Below, piece by piece: positions 1-7,937 of a stretch of DNA of 62,314 nucleotides (positions are counted from its first letter, which is position 1; the number at the start of each line of letters is the position of its first letter). Under the pieces are notes generated by a model, which was not told the DNA's origin, searched no databases, and saw nothing but the letters and a program-made list of their open reading frames with translations. The position numbers and the translations under genes are program-made. The stretch covers positions 1 to 62,314 of the forward strand of contig JAKORG010000017.1 of NCBI GenBank assembly GCA_029777945.1, read 5' to 3'. The stretch is from Deltaproteobacteria bacterium. Its GTDB lineage: Bacteria > Desulfobacterota > Syntrophorhabdia > Syntrophorhabdales > Syntrophorhabdaceae.

Positions 1-571
1 GTAAGGTAGGCAGAATCCATATTCGTACCCTTATGAGAAAGATGGGCATAAAAGCCATTTACAAGAAACCCCCGTCTTCCTAAGCCCCATCCCGGGCATA
101 AGATATATCCTTAGGATCTTGACATAACACAAACCAATACCGTGTGGTGCTAAGATATAACATACATTCCCATGGCAAAGGGATTCTGCTATCTTGTGGC
201 TATCATGGAGTGGGCAAGCAAAAAAGTATTATCATCAAATACCCTTGATGTATCGTTTTGCATAGAAGCCCTTGAAGAGGCAATACTTAAATACAAAACA
301 CCGGATATATTCAATACAGATCAGGGGAGCCAGTTCACTTCCGATGATTTTACCATCATTATCAGTATGGATGGAAGGGGTCGCTGGAGGGACAATATAT
401 TTATAGAACGTCTCTGGAAAACCATCAAATAAAGGCATATGAATCAATAAATCATGAAAAAAAGAGCTTAAAGAGTTTTTTGAAAGATATAATATACGAA
501 GGCCTCACCAGGGCTTAGATTACAGAACACCGGATTATGGAACATTACCAGAGGTTAAGGATGCAGTATGA
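1..571 (+). pseudogene. IS3-family transposase (orfB) remnant
   Basis: This is a decayed DDE integrase-type transposase of the IS3 family, cut off at its 5' side by the window edge. Recognisable blocks appear in order but in different frames: TLMRKMGIKAIYKK near 30-75, RLPKPHPGHKIYP near 77-112, TNTVWC then DITYIP near 137-170, the second catalytic Asp in NTDQGSQFTS near 313-342, the catalytic Glu region FIERLWKTIK at 400-429, and ERYNIRRPHQGLDYRTPD near 480-535. An in-frame TAA (151-153) stands where the residue before the first catalytic Asp should be, and small deletions remove residues after ASKKVL and after TSDDF. At least three frame changes are needed to read it, so it cannot make active transposase. 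It marks a former insertion; no terminal inverted repeats could be assigned. Confidence 0.85.
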
Positions 572-642
572 TGAGGGTAGCAAACCACTTAAAAACTGTT
601 GGATGTTGTTTGAAAAGACTTGACCAGCTCAAGGCCAGTTAA

Positions 643-685
643 ATCAGCCTTATACTCTTTTATTACTTTATAAGTATAGGCTGAT
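643..685 (+). terminator. Hairpin downstream of the IS3 remnant
   Basis: Arms of about 14 bp (ATCAGCCTTATACT at 643-656 and its near-complement at 672-685) with one bulged base flank an AT-rich loop. It could be a terminator or part of the insertion sequence end. The rest of 572-780 shows no coding potential. Confidence 0.35.
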
Positions 686-780
686 GACTGAATCTGTCCG
701 GCAGCCACAAAGTCACCTAAAGAATTGCTTTCTTGATTACCATTGCAAAGGGGGCTATTTACCCTTCATCTTTCCCATAT

Positions 781-1785
781 CTACACAGGGAGGTATTTTA
801 AAGTGCATTTCAGTTTATTTCCATCAAGGGACACCTCACGGTAGATAGCCTCAACTTTAGATGCATCAAGCCTTAAAAAGTCCCTTTCAAAAGGGGTAAT
901 AATAACACCTGCCATCTCAATAACCGCAGGACTTACAGTAATTTTTTCATCATCATCTCTGAAGAATGCCTCGGGTCGGTGTTTTGCCCTTGGAAATACA
1001 AGGATATACCATTTTCCGCCCTCGACAAAACATAATATGTTAATCATAGGCTCATCTTCTGTTTTTACCACTGACCTAAGTGCCTCAAGAAAACTTTTAA
1101 ATACACCGGCAATGGCATCCTTATCTACGCCTTCAAAGATTATGATTTCTCTACCAATGTCTTTTGACTTATAGATAGAGACTCCCTCTGACTGTGCTGA
1201 CAGGACAAACTTATCTTTATCCTGTAAATCCTTTTCCACAGGGGTATGACCCCTTGGAATTGCTTGAAAATGCAAATGGTCTGGGGCTGATGCACCGCAT
1301 TTGGGGCCATTGTAAAGGATTAACCAATCTGGCCCTAAGTCTTGTGAAAGCTGAATAAGGATATTAATATTTTTAGCAATCCCTTGAGGAATGTGCTTTA
1401 GATTGCTTATAGTAAGGTGATTTGGGAAAACAGGTGCAGGATTACAAAGTATCAGATATTCGTCTCTATAGAGGATACCCCTTTGTGCTTTTGGAAGATT
1501 TTCAATACAGAGAAAACATTGACGGCTATTTATTTGGGCAATGTCGCAACTGGCAGTGCTATTTTTTGCCCTTTTTAGATTGTGTTGAATCTTAACTGAA
1601 TAGCCATTGCATTGGATATCCCTTACCTTGATATGTTTTAGATATTCGTGGGCATCCTTTAGTTCAGGCCATGTCTTTTTTTGCTCTTCTAAAAGTTCAA
1701 TACAGAGGGTTGAAATGTTTTTTATGCTTTGACTACCGTCAAATGAGGCATAGATTTTTTTACGATTCATCCTTTGAGCTTGCAC
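781..1785 (-). CDS. DUF4922 / HIT-GalT-like nucleotidyl(phosphoryl)transferase
   Basis: The 334-residue product looks like the DUF4922 family, which belongs to the HIT / galactose-1-phosphate uridylyltransferase / GDP-galactose phosphorylase superfamily. The active-site signature is visible as CGASAPDHLHFQ with His170, His172 and Gln174, in which the first histidine of the H-x-H-x-Q motif would be the nucleotidylated residue in relatives. A Cys pair (CFLC, 90-93) precedes the fold as in GalT-like proteins. Its start lies just beyond the stop of the glycosyltransferase gene at 1788, so the two are probably translationally coupled. Met6 is an alternative start. The pairing suggests that it makes or breaks a sugar nucleotide used by that glycosyltransferase; the substrate is unknown. 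The family call is good, the reaction is inferred. Confidence 0.75.
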   Translation of the reverse strand: MQAQRMNRKKIYASFDGSQSIKNISTLCIELLEEQKKTWPELKDAHEYLKHIKVRDIQCNGYSVKIQHNLKRAKNSTASCDIAQINSRQCFLCIENLPKAQRGILYRDEYLILCNPAPVFPNHLTISNLKHIPQGIAKNINILIQLSQDLGPDWLILYNGPKCGASAPDHLHFQAIPRGHTPVEKDLQDKDKFVLSAQSEGVSIYKSKDIGREIIIFEGVDKDAIAGVFKSFLEALRSVVKTEDEPMINILCFVEGGKWYILVFPRAKHRPEAFFRDDDEKITVSPAVIEMAGVIITPFERDFLRLDASKVEAIYREVSLDGNKLKCTLKYLPV

Positions 1786-1787
1786 CT

Positions 1788-3269
1788 TTAACCCTCTAAT
1801 CTTTTATTTAAAGCCTGTCTTGCAAGTATTTCATCTGTCCGGACCTTATCCTTGAATGCATCATTTCGGTTGGCATCCTCTATTGAAAGTGAGGCATCTG
1901 TATTTCCATACCATCGTCTGCAGAGATATAGATTTTCAAAAATCCTTCCTATTTTATATTCCCTGCATATGCGAAGTGCTAATGCATAGTCCTCACCATA
2001 GCTCACATTCAAAAAACCGATTTTACGGACAATATCTGTGTCAAATGCACGGGGTGCGCCAAGACCATTTATGCGCAGGGCATTATTATGACCGTTCTCA
2101 TCTGTCCATTCCCGGTGGTCAATTAAACCTGGAGGGATTTCCTCTAAGTTGTAATTGACTATGCAATAAGATCCAATAACCATGGCATAGCTACCCTGCA
2201 TTAGCATGTCCACGATTTTTTGTAGAGTGTAAGGACTGCTATATAGGTCATCTGAATCGAGTTGCACTGCATATCTGCCGCAATATGGCGAATAGACTGC
2301 CTCATTCCAGCATCCACCTATGCCAAGGTCTGTCCTTATAGGTATTATGTGTTTAACATCAGGATGCTTGTCTACTAAGCTGGAGATGACAAATGTAGTT
2401 CCGTCTTGGGAGTGGTTATCCACTACAATGATGTTGAAAGGGAAATCTGTCTTTTGTGATAGTGCACTTTTGATGGCATCAATAATCGTGTTTTTTCTGT
2501 TTTTCACAGGTATGATAACAGATGCCACAACAGGAAATGGGTTTTTTATTTTATCTGCCCTTTTCAAACGTTCATATGGAATGAAGGCACCTATTTTCCT
2601 TAAATAATCAGTAAAAACAGACTCCATCTCTTTCTGAATATGGGTATTTTTTGGATCCACATATGCAAAATGACTTTTTCCTTCTGAAGACTTATTGTCT
2701 TGTATCACAGAATAGAGCGGTTCTTTTATGTGATATATAGGATTGTCAATAGAGACCTTGAGTCTAATATCATATAATCCTCCATATCTCACAGGTGGTA
2801 TAGCACCATATTTTTTTATTGCAGTTTTTACTACCTTTGTGGAGAAAAGCATCATGGCACCGAAATCAAAATCATCCCGGATACTGCCTGGTTGATAGTC
2901 ATTGAGGGGGTGTAGTTTCTTTTCATTTTTGTTTTCTTCGTAGAAATCGCAGTAGACTATCCCTGCCCTCACTTTTTCAGCCATATCTATCATGACCTCT
3001 AAAGCTTTTTGGTCGATTACCAATTCATTTGTCCTTGTAAGAAATAGAATGTAATCTGTGTCAACAATTTCGCAGATATAATTCAATACCCTGCCTTCAA
3101 GAAAAGATGTGCCTTCCAATAATCTAACCTTTGGCAAGGTAGTATTGAGCCTTTCAGGTGAGACGAGGATGATATTAGAAACTAACCGGGATAGGTTCAT
3201 GGGCATCAATTGTTTTGTCTGGCTAAAATAATGGCCATAATCGCTAATTATAGTAACAGGATTCATCAA
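1788..3269 (-). CDS. Two-domain family 2 glycosyltransferase
   Basis: A 493-residue protein with a clear GT-A (family 2) domain in its C-terminal half. VIIPVKNR (251-258) starts the Rossmann-like fold, VVDNHSQDGT (282-291) is the nucleotide-binding strand, LDSDD (337-341) is the metal-binding DxD equivalent, and a GED triplet near 420 supplies the usual acceptor-side acid. Residues 1-240 resemble a second, diverged GT-A fold (TDYILFLTR at 71-79; DYQPGSIRDDFDFG at 124-137) without an evident DxD, so this half may be structural. There is no signal peptide or membrane segment, so it is cytosolic or peripheral. It is coupled to the downstream DUF4922 gene. The sugar donor cannot be told from sequence. 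Met2 is an equally possible start. Confidence 0.82.
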   Translation of the reverse strand: MMNPVTIISDYGHYFSQTKQLMPMNLSRLVSNIILVSPERLNTTLPKVRLLEGTSFLEGRVLNYICEIVDTDYILFLTRTNELVIDQKALEVMIDMAEKVRAGIVYCDFYEENKNEKKLHPLNDYQPGSIRDDFDFGAMMLFSTKVVKTAIKKYGAIPPVRYGGLYDIRLKVSIDNPIYHIKEPLYSVIQDNKSSEGKSHFAYVDPKNTHIQKEMESVFTDYLRKIGAFIPYERLKRADKIKNPFPVVASVIIPVKNRKNTIIDAIKSALSQKTDFPFNIIVVDNHSQDGTTFVISSLVDKHPDVKHIIPIRTDLGIGGCWNEAVYSPYCGRYAVQLDSDDLYSSPYTLQKIVDMLMQGSYAMVIGSYCIVNYNLEEIPPGLIDHREWTDENGHNNALRINGLGAPRAFDTDIVRKIGFLNVSYGEDYALALRICREYKIGRIFENLYLCRRWYGNTDASLSIEDANRNDAFKDKVRTDEILARQALNKRLEG

Positions 3270-3467
3270 TTAGATATTATCCCAATATTGCCTAACATAT
3301 CAAGGGTGCTTTTTAAATCATGGATGGGAAAAAGCAAATATAGTTATGATCGAATTTAGTGCTTTTAAAAAAATAAATAGATTAGCATGGGATGATTGAA
3401 GAAATTGAGATCTTTCAATGTCAAAAGCCCACTTGGGCAGAAATAAAAAATAAATACAATAGGCGTT

Positions 3468-4316
3468 CTATATAAACTTATCAATTATGGAAAAAACATT
3501 TATCTTTGTTTTTATCTCTTTTTCTAATAGATAATAAGGGATAAAAGGTTGTCCACCCCATTTTTCTTTAAAAAAACTAACCCCTTTATTAATCCCGAGT
3601 CCAAGGTTTATATATCTTTTTTTATTCTCAATACCCATCTTAATCAATTCGTAAAACAGAAGGTCAGATGCACCTGGTATATATTTATCTATTGATCTAA
3701 TGTTAAACATATAGAAAATATAGTCCCTTGAGAAGACATCAACTACATCAAAAACAATCAGCCTCCCTTTTGCATCCCTTCCATTTAATATCCAGGCAGT
3801 ATTTGACTTTACAACATATGAAACAATATGTTCCATGATCCATTTAGTATCGCCATCTATTTTCTTTTCATCTAAAAATCTTTCTATAAGATAACTATGC
3901 TCACTGCTTATTGTTCTTGTCCTCTCTACAGTGATATCCCTTGACGCCCTGTTTATCATATTCCTTATTTTACTTTTAATAGTGAATGAGGTTAAGTCTA
4001 ACCTAAAATATTCATCTCTGGAGATTAATTTATAATCAGATAAGCCGTTTATGGGCCATGAGGGTAAAATAATTCTTACCTTATCACACCTTGTCTTTGA
4101 TATTGCCTTATCTAAGATTGCCTTTAGACTTGACAGATTAGATATATCTTTTAAGGGATAGCCTATAAATATAAGTAGCCCTTCTTTAAAATAGCACACA
4201 TACGGCATAAAAAAAAACACATCTACATCGGATATGCCCTGAACATAGGTATAAATGTGTTCTGGTATATAGGCGTTGTCATATATAAAATTACTGTGTG
4301 TAGCTTTTGTAATCAT
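3468..4316 (-). CDS. FemAB/GNAT-like acyltransferase, paralog A
   Basis: A 282-residue protein with no recognised gene name. Near the C terminus the pattern INLGLGINKGVSFFKEKWGG (about residues 236-255) is typical of FemAB/BioF2-like GNAT-fold acyltransferases, in which a Phe-Lys-x-Lys-Trp-Gly-Gly stretch closes the acyl-donor domain. The N terminus (IYDNAYIPEHI) is shared with the paralog at 5145-6035, and the two are alike along their whole length. The start overlaps the end of the TraB-like gene by 4 nt, so the three genes form an operon. A role in N-acylation or aminoacyl transfer is inferred from the fold; the substrate is unknown. About 150 nt between this gene and the glycosyltransferase contains no gene. 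Confidence 0.6.
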   Translation of the reverse strand: MITKATHSNFIYDNAYIPEHIYTYVQGISDVDVFFFMPYVCYFKEGLLIFIGYPLKDISNLSSLKAILDKAISKTRCDKVRIILPSWPINGLSDYKLISRDEYFRLDLTSFTIKSKIRNMINRASRDITVERTRTISSEHSYLIERFLDEKKIDGDTKWIMEHIVSYVVKSNTAWILNGRDAKGRLIVFDVVDVFSRDYIFYMFNIRSIDKYIPGASDLLFYELIKMGIENKKRYINLGLGINKGVSFFKEKWGGQPFIPYYLLEKEIKTKINVFSIIDKFI

Positions 4317-5161
4317 GATAATTTTGAGACTACAAATCCATCCCTCTGAAAAAACAGGCTTAGGCCTTTTATATGTGTTATCCCCACAAAGACTATTGTT
4401 TTGCCTTTCTCTATAAAAGGTCTCATCCTGCTATAAAGTATTGGGTCTCTTTCTTCAATAATAGATGGATATCTTGTGGGAAAGTCTAAAGTAGAATTCA
4501 AAAGTTTTTCAATCTGACCTGTTTTATAATACCTTGCATGATTTTTTGCAAAGTCCTCCCATTTATAAAAAAGTGATATGAAATGGACAATTTTTTCTAT
4601 TGGTATTGCCTCAAGGGCAGATATTTGTTCTTCTATGGTCTCAAGATAGTAAATATCCTTTTTGAGTCTTTTTGCTATTGAATGTGCCTCAATGTCTACA
4701 GAATAATGCCATCCACGATTTTTAAGGAATATGCACCATATTCTAAAAAATGCCATCCACGGTGACAGGCCTTCAATCTCCCTTTGTAACATAGAAGACC
4801 TTTCAGGTTTTAAGATATTAATATAGTCCTGAACAGTGTTTTTATAATAAAAGGCTTTAATTTCATTCTCCATTGCCCTTACTATGTCTTTGTCTATCAT
4901 TTCTTTTATGTTTTTGCTACCCTCTGGCACTATACTGTAGCCCCTTATTGCATCCATGTTGCCCTCGTCGAGAGGACCTTCAAAAACAACTGCATCCAGT
5001 TCCTTTATAATCTCCTTCAAGGATAACCGATAGCTTACTGGAAAAAAATGGGCACATCCAGCAAGATAACTCGTTGTCTTATCTTTTTCTATCTTCCACA
5101 GCATTTTAAATCTTTTTTTGAATGGATTCCAAATCATGAACATCTTATAGTATAGATTCAA
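4313..5161 (-). CDS. TraB/GumN (Tiki-like) family protein
   Basis: A 282-residue member of the TraB/GumN family, putative metal-dependent peptidases related to animal Tiki proteases. The family's paired GxxH motifs are both present: GCAH (35-38) near the N terminus and GITH (about 260-263) near the C terminus, with an acidic EGPLDEG stretch (61-67) between them. Nothing in the first 30 residues looks like a signal peptide or membrane anchor, so a cytoplasmic location is likely. Met20 (MLWKIEKD) is a plausible alternative start. The gene overlaps both neighbours (17 nt upstream, 4 nt downstream), so it is co-translated with two paralogous acyltransferases. The function of bacterial members is not established; family assignment is fairly secure. 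Confidence 0.75.
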   Translation of the reverse strand: MNLYYKMFMIWNPFKKRFKMLWKIEKDKTTSYLAGCAHFFPVSYRLSLKEIIKELDAVVFEGPLDEGNMDAIRGYSIVPEGSKNIKEMIDKDIVRAMENEIKAFYYKNTVQDYINILKPERSSMLQREIEGLSPWMAFFRIWCIFLKNRGWHYSVDIEAHSIAKRLKKDIYYLETIEEQISALEAIPIEKIVHFISLFYKWEDFAKNHARYYKTGQIEKLLNSTLDFPTRYPSIIEERDPILYSRMRPFIEKGKTIVFVGITHIKGLSLFFQRDGFVVSKLS

Positions 5162-6035
5162 GTTTTTTTAACAAGTTGTGGTATAAAACCCTTCTTTTTA
5201 ATTCAATAAACTCGTAAGGTATAGTTGGTCTTCCGCCCCACTTCATTTTAAATCTCTTCAAACCTTCATTGACACCAAGGCCTAAATTTATTATAGATTT
5301 CCCCATTTCCTTTGCAATCCTAACCATCTCTACAAATAATAGGTCTGAGGCATGGGGGACATAGCATACCTTTGAATGGCAACCCATTATATATGCAAGA
5401 AAATTATCTGCACCTGAATCTAAACAATAAAAGGCACAGAGTTTACCATCAGAGGTTGTAGCATTTAGAACAAATGCAGTATCTGATTTTTCAAGATGCT
5501 TTTCCATTGATTTATAAAGGGATTCTACTAAAGGATGGAGGCTTCTTGACTTTATAAATTCATCCCTTAAGGCTTTATGTTTTGTTGTAAATTCTCTATT
5601 AGCAGTTACCATTAAGGTTTTATTTGCCTTTTCAACCTCTCTTAAAAGTCTTCTGGCCGGGTTAAATTCACTAGTAGCCAGTGTATAATAATAATCGCTT
5701 TGAAACTCATCGGCTGTTTTTTTTAGTTCCCCTGGTATCTCAGGTGCAATCGCCCATAAATAATCAGGGTCATATGCATTTATAAGCTTATCAATGTAAT
5801 CGGTTGTTAAAGAAAGGTCTTTTTTATTTGTTATGCCACAGATTGGATAACCTATAAATATAAGCCAATTGTCTTTTACATAAAATATAAAATCACCTAT
5901 CATCCCCAAATCACCACCTGAGATAGCCTTCATCAGCCCAATTATATGTTCCGGGATATAGGCATTTCTTAATATGTAACTCTGTGTTTCATGGGATACA
6001 TAAAAATCCATATGGTCTGATCTTCTATTTTTCAT
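5145..6035 (-). CDS. FemAB/GNAT-like acyltransferase, paralog B
   Basis: A 296-residue relative of the protein at 3468-4316. It shares the N-terminal ILRNAYIPEHI block, the WLIFIGYPICGITN stretch, the ASDLLFVEMVRIA block, and the C-terminal LGLGVNEGLKRFKMKWGG acyltransferase signature. It is first in a three-gene overlapping minus-strand operon (this gene, TraB-like, paralog A). Met9 (MDFYVSHE) is an alternative start nearer the conserved region. The arrangement suggests that one acyltransferase gene duplicated around the TraB-like gene and that the pair may act in sequence or as a heterodimer. Fold-level assignment only; the substrate is unknown. Confidence 0.6.
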   Translation of the reverse strand: MKNRRSDHMDFYVSHETQSYILRNAYIPEHIIGLMKAISGGDLGMIGDFIFYVKDNWLIFIGYPICGITNKKDLSLTTDYIDKLINAYDPDYLWAIAPEIPGELKKTADEFQSDYYYTLATSEFNPARRLLREVEKANKTLMVTANREFTTKHKALRDEFIKSRSLHPLVESLYKSMEKHLEKSDTAFVLNATTSDGKLCAFYCLDSGADNFLAYIMGCHSKVCYVPHASDLLFVEMVRIAKEMGKSIINLGLGVNEGLKRFKMKWGGRPTIPYEFIELKRRVLYHNLLKKLESIL

Positions 6036-6132
6036 AATATCTTAAGGATAATTTTAACAAAAAAATTAGATGTATCATTGGAAAAAATGTTCAAACCAAT
6101 AGGGTAGGGCATAACCATATTACCGTTTATTT

Positions 6133-7506
6133 TTAATCTGGAAAGATTTTTCCAGGATTTAAAATGTTCTTTGGGTCAAATAATTTTTTTATGCCTTTCA
6201 TTGTGGCTATTACTTCAGGGGACAATTCCATCCCAATGTAAGGTGCCTTTGCAGTGCCTATACCATGCTCACCTGAAAGGGTTCCTCCGAGCTTTAATGT
6301 CTCTTCAAATATGGCCTTTACTGCCTCTTCTGCCTTTGCCCTATCTTCTGGGTTGTCTTTGATCATAATGCTTACATGGAAATTACCATCCCCTGCATGG
6401 CCAAAACTCAAAATAGGTATATTGAATTTCTTTTCCATCTCCTCAAGGGCCCTTATAAGACGGGGGATGTTTGAGCGTGGGACAACCACATCTTCTGCAA
6501 TTTTAACTGGATTTAGATTATACGTTGCCTGAGAAAGGGTGCGCCTTGCCTGCCATAATCTATCCGCCTCTTTTGGGTCTTCTGTTAATTCACATTTTAT
6601 CGCTTTTTTCTCAAGCACTATCCTCTTTATTTTTTCAGCTTGGATCCTAATGGATTCCTTATCACCGTCAACCTCAATAAGAAGTAATCCTCCAATCCCT
6701 TCTGGAAGTCCCATAGGGTTTGCCTGTTCACTGCATTTAATGGATGCCTTATCCATAAACTCAATGGTGGAAGGAACAATCTTTGCGGCAATGATTGCCG
6801 AAACTGCCTCTGCCGCCTCTTCCACTTCATTAAAAAGGGCAAGGATAGTTGCCTTTGCTTCAGGCAAGGGAATAAGTTTCAATATGATTTTAGTTATCAC
6901 TCCGAGTGTCCCTTCGCTGCCTACAAACAACCTTGTTAAGTCATAACCAACAACACCTTTCATGGTTTTTACGCCTACATTTAATATTTCTCCTGTTGGC
7001 TTTACCACCTCAAGCCCCAATACATAGTCCCTAGTAACACCGTATTTCAAAGAGTTAGGGCCACCTGCGCATTCACCGACATTTCCCCCGATACTCGAAT
7101 ATTTATAAGAAGCAGGGTCAGGTGGATAAAAAAGGCCATATTTTGCCACTTCTTGTTGTAGTTCAAAGGTAATAACACCGGGTTCAACAATGGCTATTAA
7201 ATTCTCCGGATCTATCTCAAGGATTCTATTCATTCGAGTAAAGGACAAAACAACACCACCATTTAAAGGAATAGAACCTCCGGTTAATCCTGAGCCTTGG
7301 CCTCTTGGTATTACAGGAAATATATATTTATTGGCAAGAATCAAAATTTCGGAAACTTCCTTTGCTGAAGATGGAAATACCACTAAATCAGGTATTGCCC
7401 CATCTGTTCTGGCATCATATGCATAACACCTTCTTTCTTCAAGGGAGGTGAGACAATTCTTTTCACCCACAATCTTTGCTATTTCGTTGATTATCTTTAA
7501 ATCCAT
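6133..7506 (-). CDS. glcD: FAD-linked 2-hydroxyacid oxidase / D-lactate dehydrogenase (GlcD type)
   Basis: A 457-residue flavoprotein of the GlcD/DLD family (PCMH-type FAD domain plus FAD-oxidase C-terminal domain). The FAD-binding stretch VIPRGQGSGLTGG (about 64-76) and PPDPASYKYSSIGGNVGECAGG (about 128-149) are characteristic. The C-terminal domain has FGHAGDGNFH with the catalytic/metal-binding histidines and LSGEHGIG, both typical of glycolate and D-lactate dehydrogenases. Length matches the family. It oxidises a D-2-hydroxyacid to the 2-oxoacid and passes electrons to an Fe-S partner or electron-transferring flavoprotein; no GlcE/GlcF or EtfAB gene is adjacent, so the acceptor is unknown. 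The 97 nt separating it from the acyltransferase operon are empty. Confidence 0.88.
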   Translation of the reverse strand: MDLKIINEIAKIVGEKNCLTSLEERRCYAYDARTDGAIPDLVVFPSSAKEVSEILILANKYIFPVIPRGQGSGLTGGSIPLNGGVVLSFTRMNRILEIDPENLIAIVEPGVITFELQQEVAKYGLFYPPDPASYKYSSIGGNVGECAGGPNSLKYGVTRDYVLGLEVVKPTGEILNVGVKTMKGVVGYDLTRLFVGSEGTLGVITKIILKLIPLPEAKATILALFNEVEEAAEAVSAIIAAKIVPSTIEFMDKASIKCSEQANPMGLPEGIGGLLLIEVDGDKESIRIQAEKIKRIVLEKKAIKCELTEDPKEADRLWQARRTLSQATYNLNPVKIAEDVVVPRSNIPRLIRALEEMEKKFNIPILSFGHAGDGNFHVSIMIKDNPEDRAKAEEAVKAIFEETLKLGGTLSGEHGIGTAKAPYIGMELSPEVIATMKGIKKLFDPKNILNPGKIFPD

Positions 7507-7530
7507 AGACAGAACCTCAAAATTTTTTAA

Positions 7531-7550
7531 TATGTTACATTATTAACATA
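7531..7550. promoter_or_regulatory. Perfect 7-bp-arm palindrome between glcD and the selenoprotein gene
   Basis: TATGTTA (7531-7537) and TAACATA (7544-7550) are perfect inverted repeats around CATTAT, 24 bp upstream of the divergent glcD start. It reads as an operator for glcD. On the plus strand it is followed by seven T, so a weak hairpin terminator is the alternative. Confidence 0.4.
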
Positions 7551-7594
7551 TTTTTTTGCCTTTTTATAAGAAATTTATCTTTATCCTGTGGCGA

Positions 7595-7623
7595 TTTATT
7601 TTTTTTAATACAGGTATTATAAT
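7595..7623 (+). promoter_or_regulatory. Promoter of the NifU-like selenoprotein gene
   Basis: A perfect TATAAT -10 box (7618-7623) lies 17 nt downstream of a weak TTTATT -35 (7595-7600). It would give a 5' leader of about 25 nt ending in the AGAGGAG ribosome site in front of the ATG at 7655. Confidence 0.45.
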
Positions 7624-7654
7624 TATGTTAATAATTAATCGAAGAGGAGTAAAA

Positions 7655-7885
7655 ATGGATCCTAAAGAAGAGGTAAAGAATGCCCTTAGGGAACTCAAAC
7701 CCAAGCTCGAAGAACTTGCAGAAGGCTATGCAGAATTCGAAGACATTGATATAAAAAAGGGGATGGTTAAGGTAAAACTAATAGGCGGAAAGCTCATGTG
7801 ATGCGGTGATTTCGCCCTCAGTCTGTGGGTGGAAAAATTGTTAAAGGAACGATTCCCGTGGTTAAAAGAGGTGGTTGAAATTTGA
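7655..7885 (+). CDS. NifU-like C-terminal-domain protein, candidate selenoprotein (in-frame UGA at 7799-7801)
   Basis: Read with UGA as selenocysteine at codon 49, this gene gives 76 residues, the usual size of a stand-alone NifU C-terminal (Nfu) domain. Before the UGA, residues 7-48 follow the Nfu pattern: VKNALRELKPKLEE, then IKKGMVKVKLIGG, matching V-x-x-x-L-x-x-L-R-P and G-x-V-x-V-x-L-x-G-A. After the UGA the same frame stays open for 27 codons with the family's ending, VEKLLKERFPWLKEVVEI. The usual CxxC iron-sulfur motif is replaced by a Sec-Cys pair (Leu-Met-Sec-Cys-Gly) at about the second cysteine. A hairpin with bSECIS geometry follows. The ATG at 7655 has an AGAGGAG site, so in-frame codons further upstream are not coding. 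The gene stands alone between two minus-strand genes. Alternatives: a 48-residue truncated protein or a nonsense-mutated relic. SelABC genes are not in this window. Confidence 0.72.
7813..7831 (+). promoter_or_regulatory. Candidate bacterial SECIS hairpin
   Basis: CGCCC (7813-7817) pairs with GGGTG (7827-7831); a U-U mismatch and a C-G pair then close an AGTCT pentaloop (7820-7824). The loop guanine is the 20th base after the UGA. From memory, the E. coli fdhF element has a CAGGUCUG apical loop at nearly the same distance; here it is CAGUCUG. Spacing, stem and loop G all fit SelB binding. This is by-eye folding only. Confidence 0.62.
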
Positions 7886-7937
7886 TATTATGAAAGGCTG
7901 AAATGATGGGCGTGCAATAGTTGAAGAAAAGACTTAA

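Noticed and set aside
7556-7654. N-terminal hydrophobic extension of the NifU-like gene as a membrane anchor
   Set aside because: It overlaps the promoter, whereas the ATG at 7655 has its own ribosome site and starts the conserved domain.
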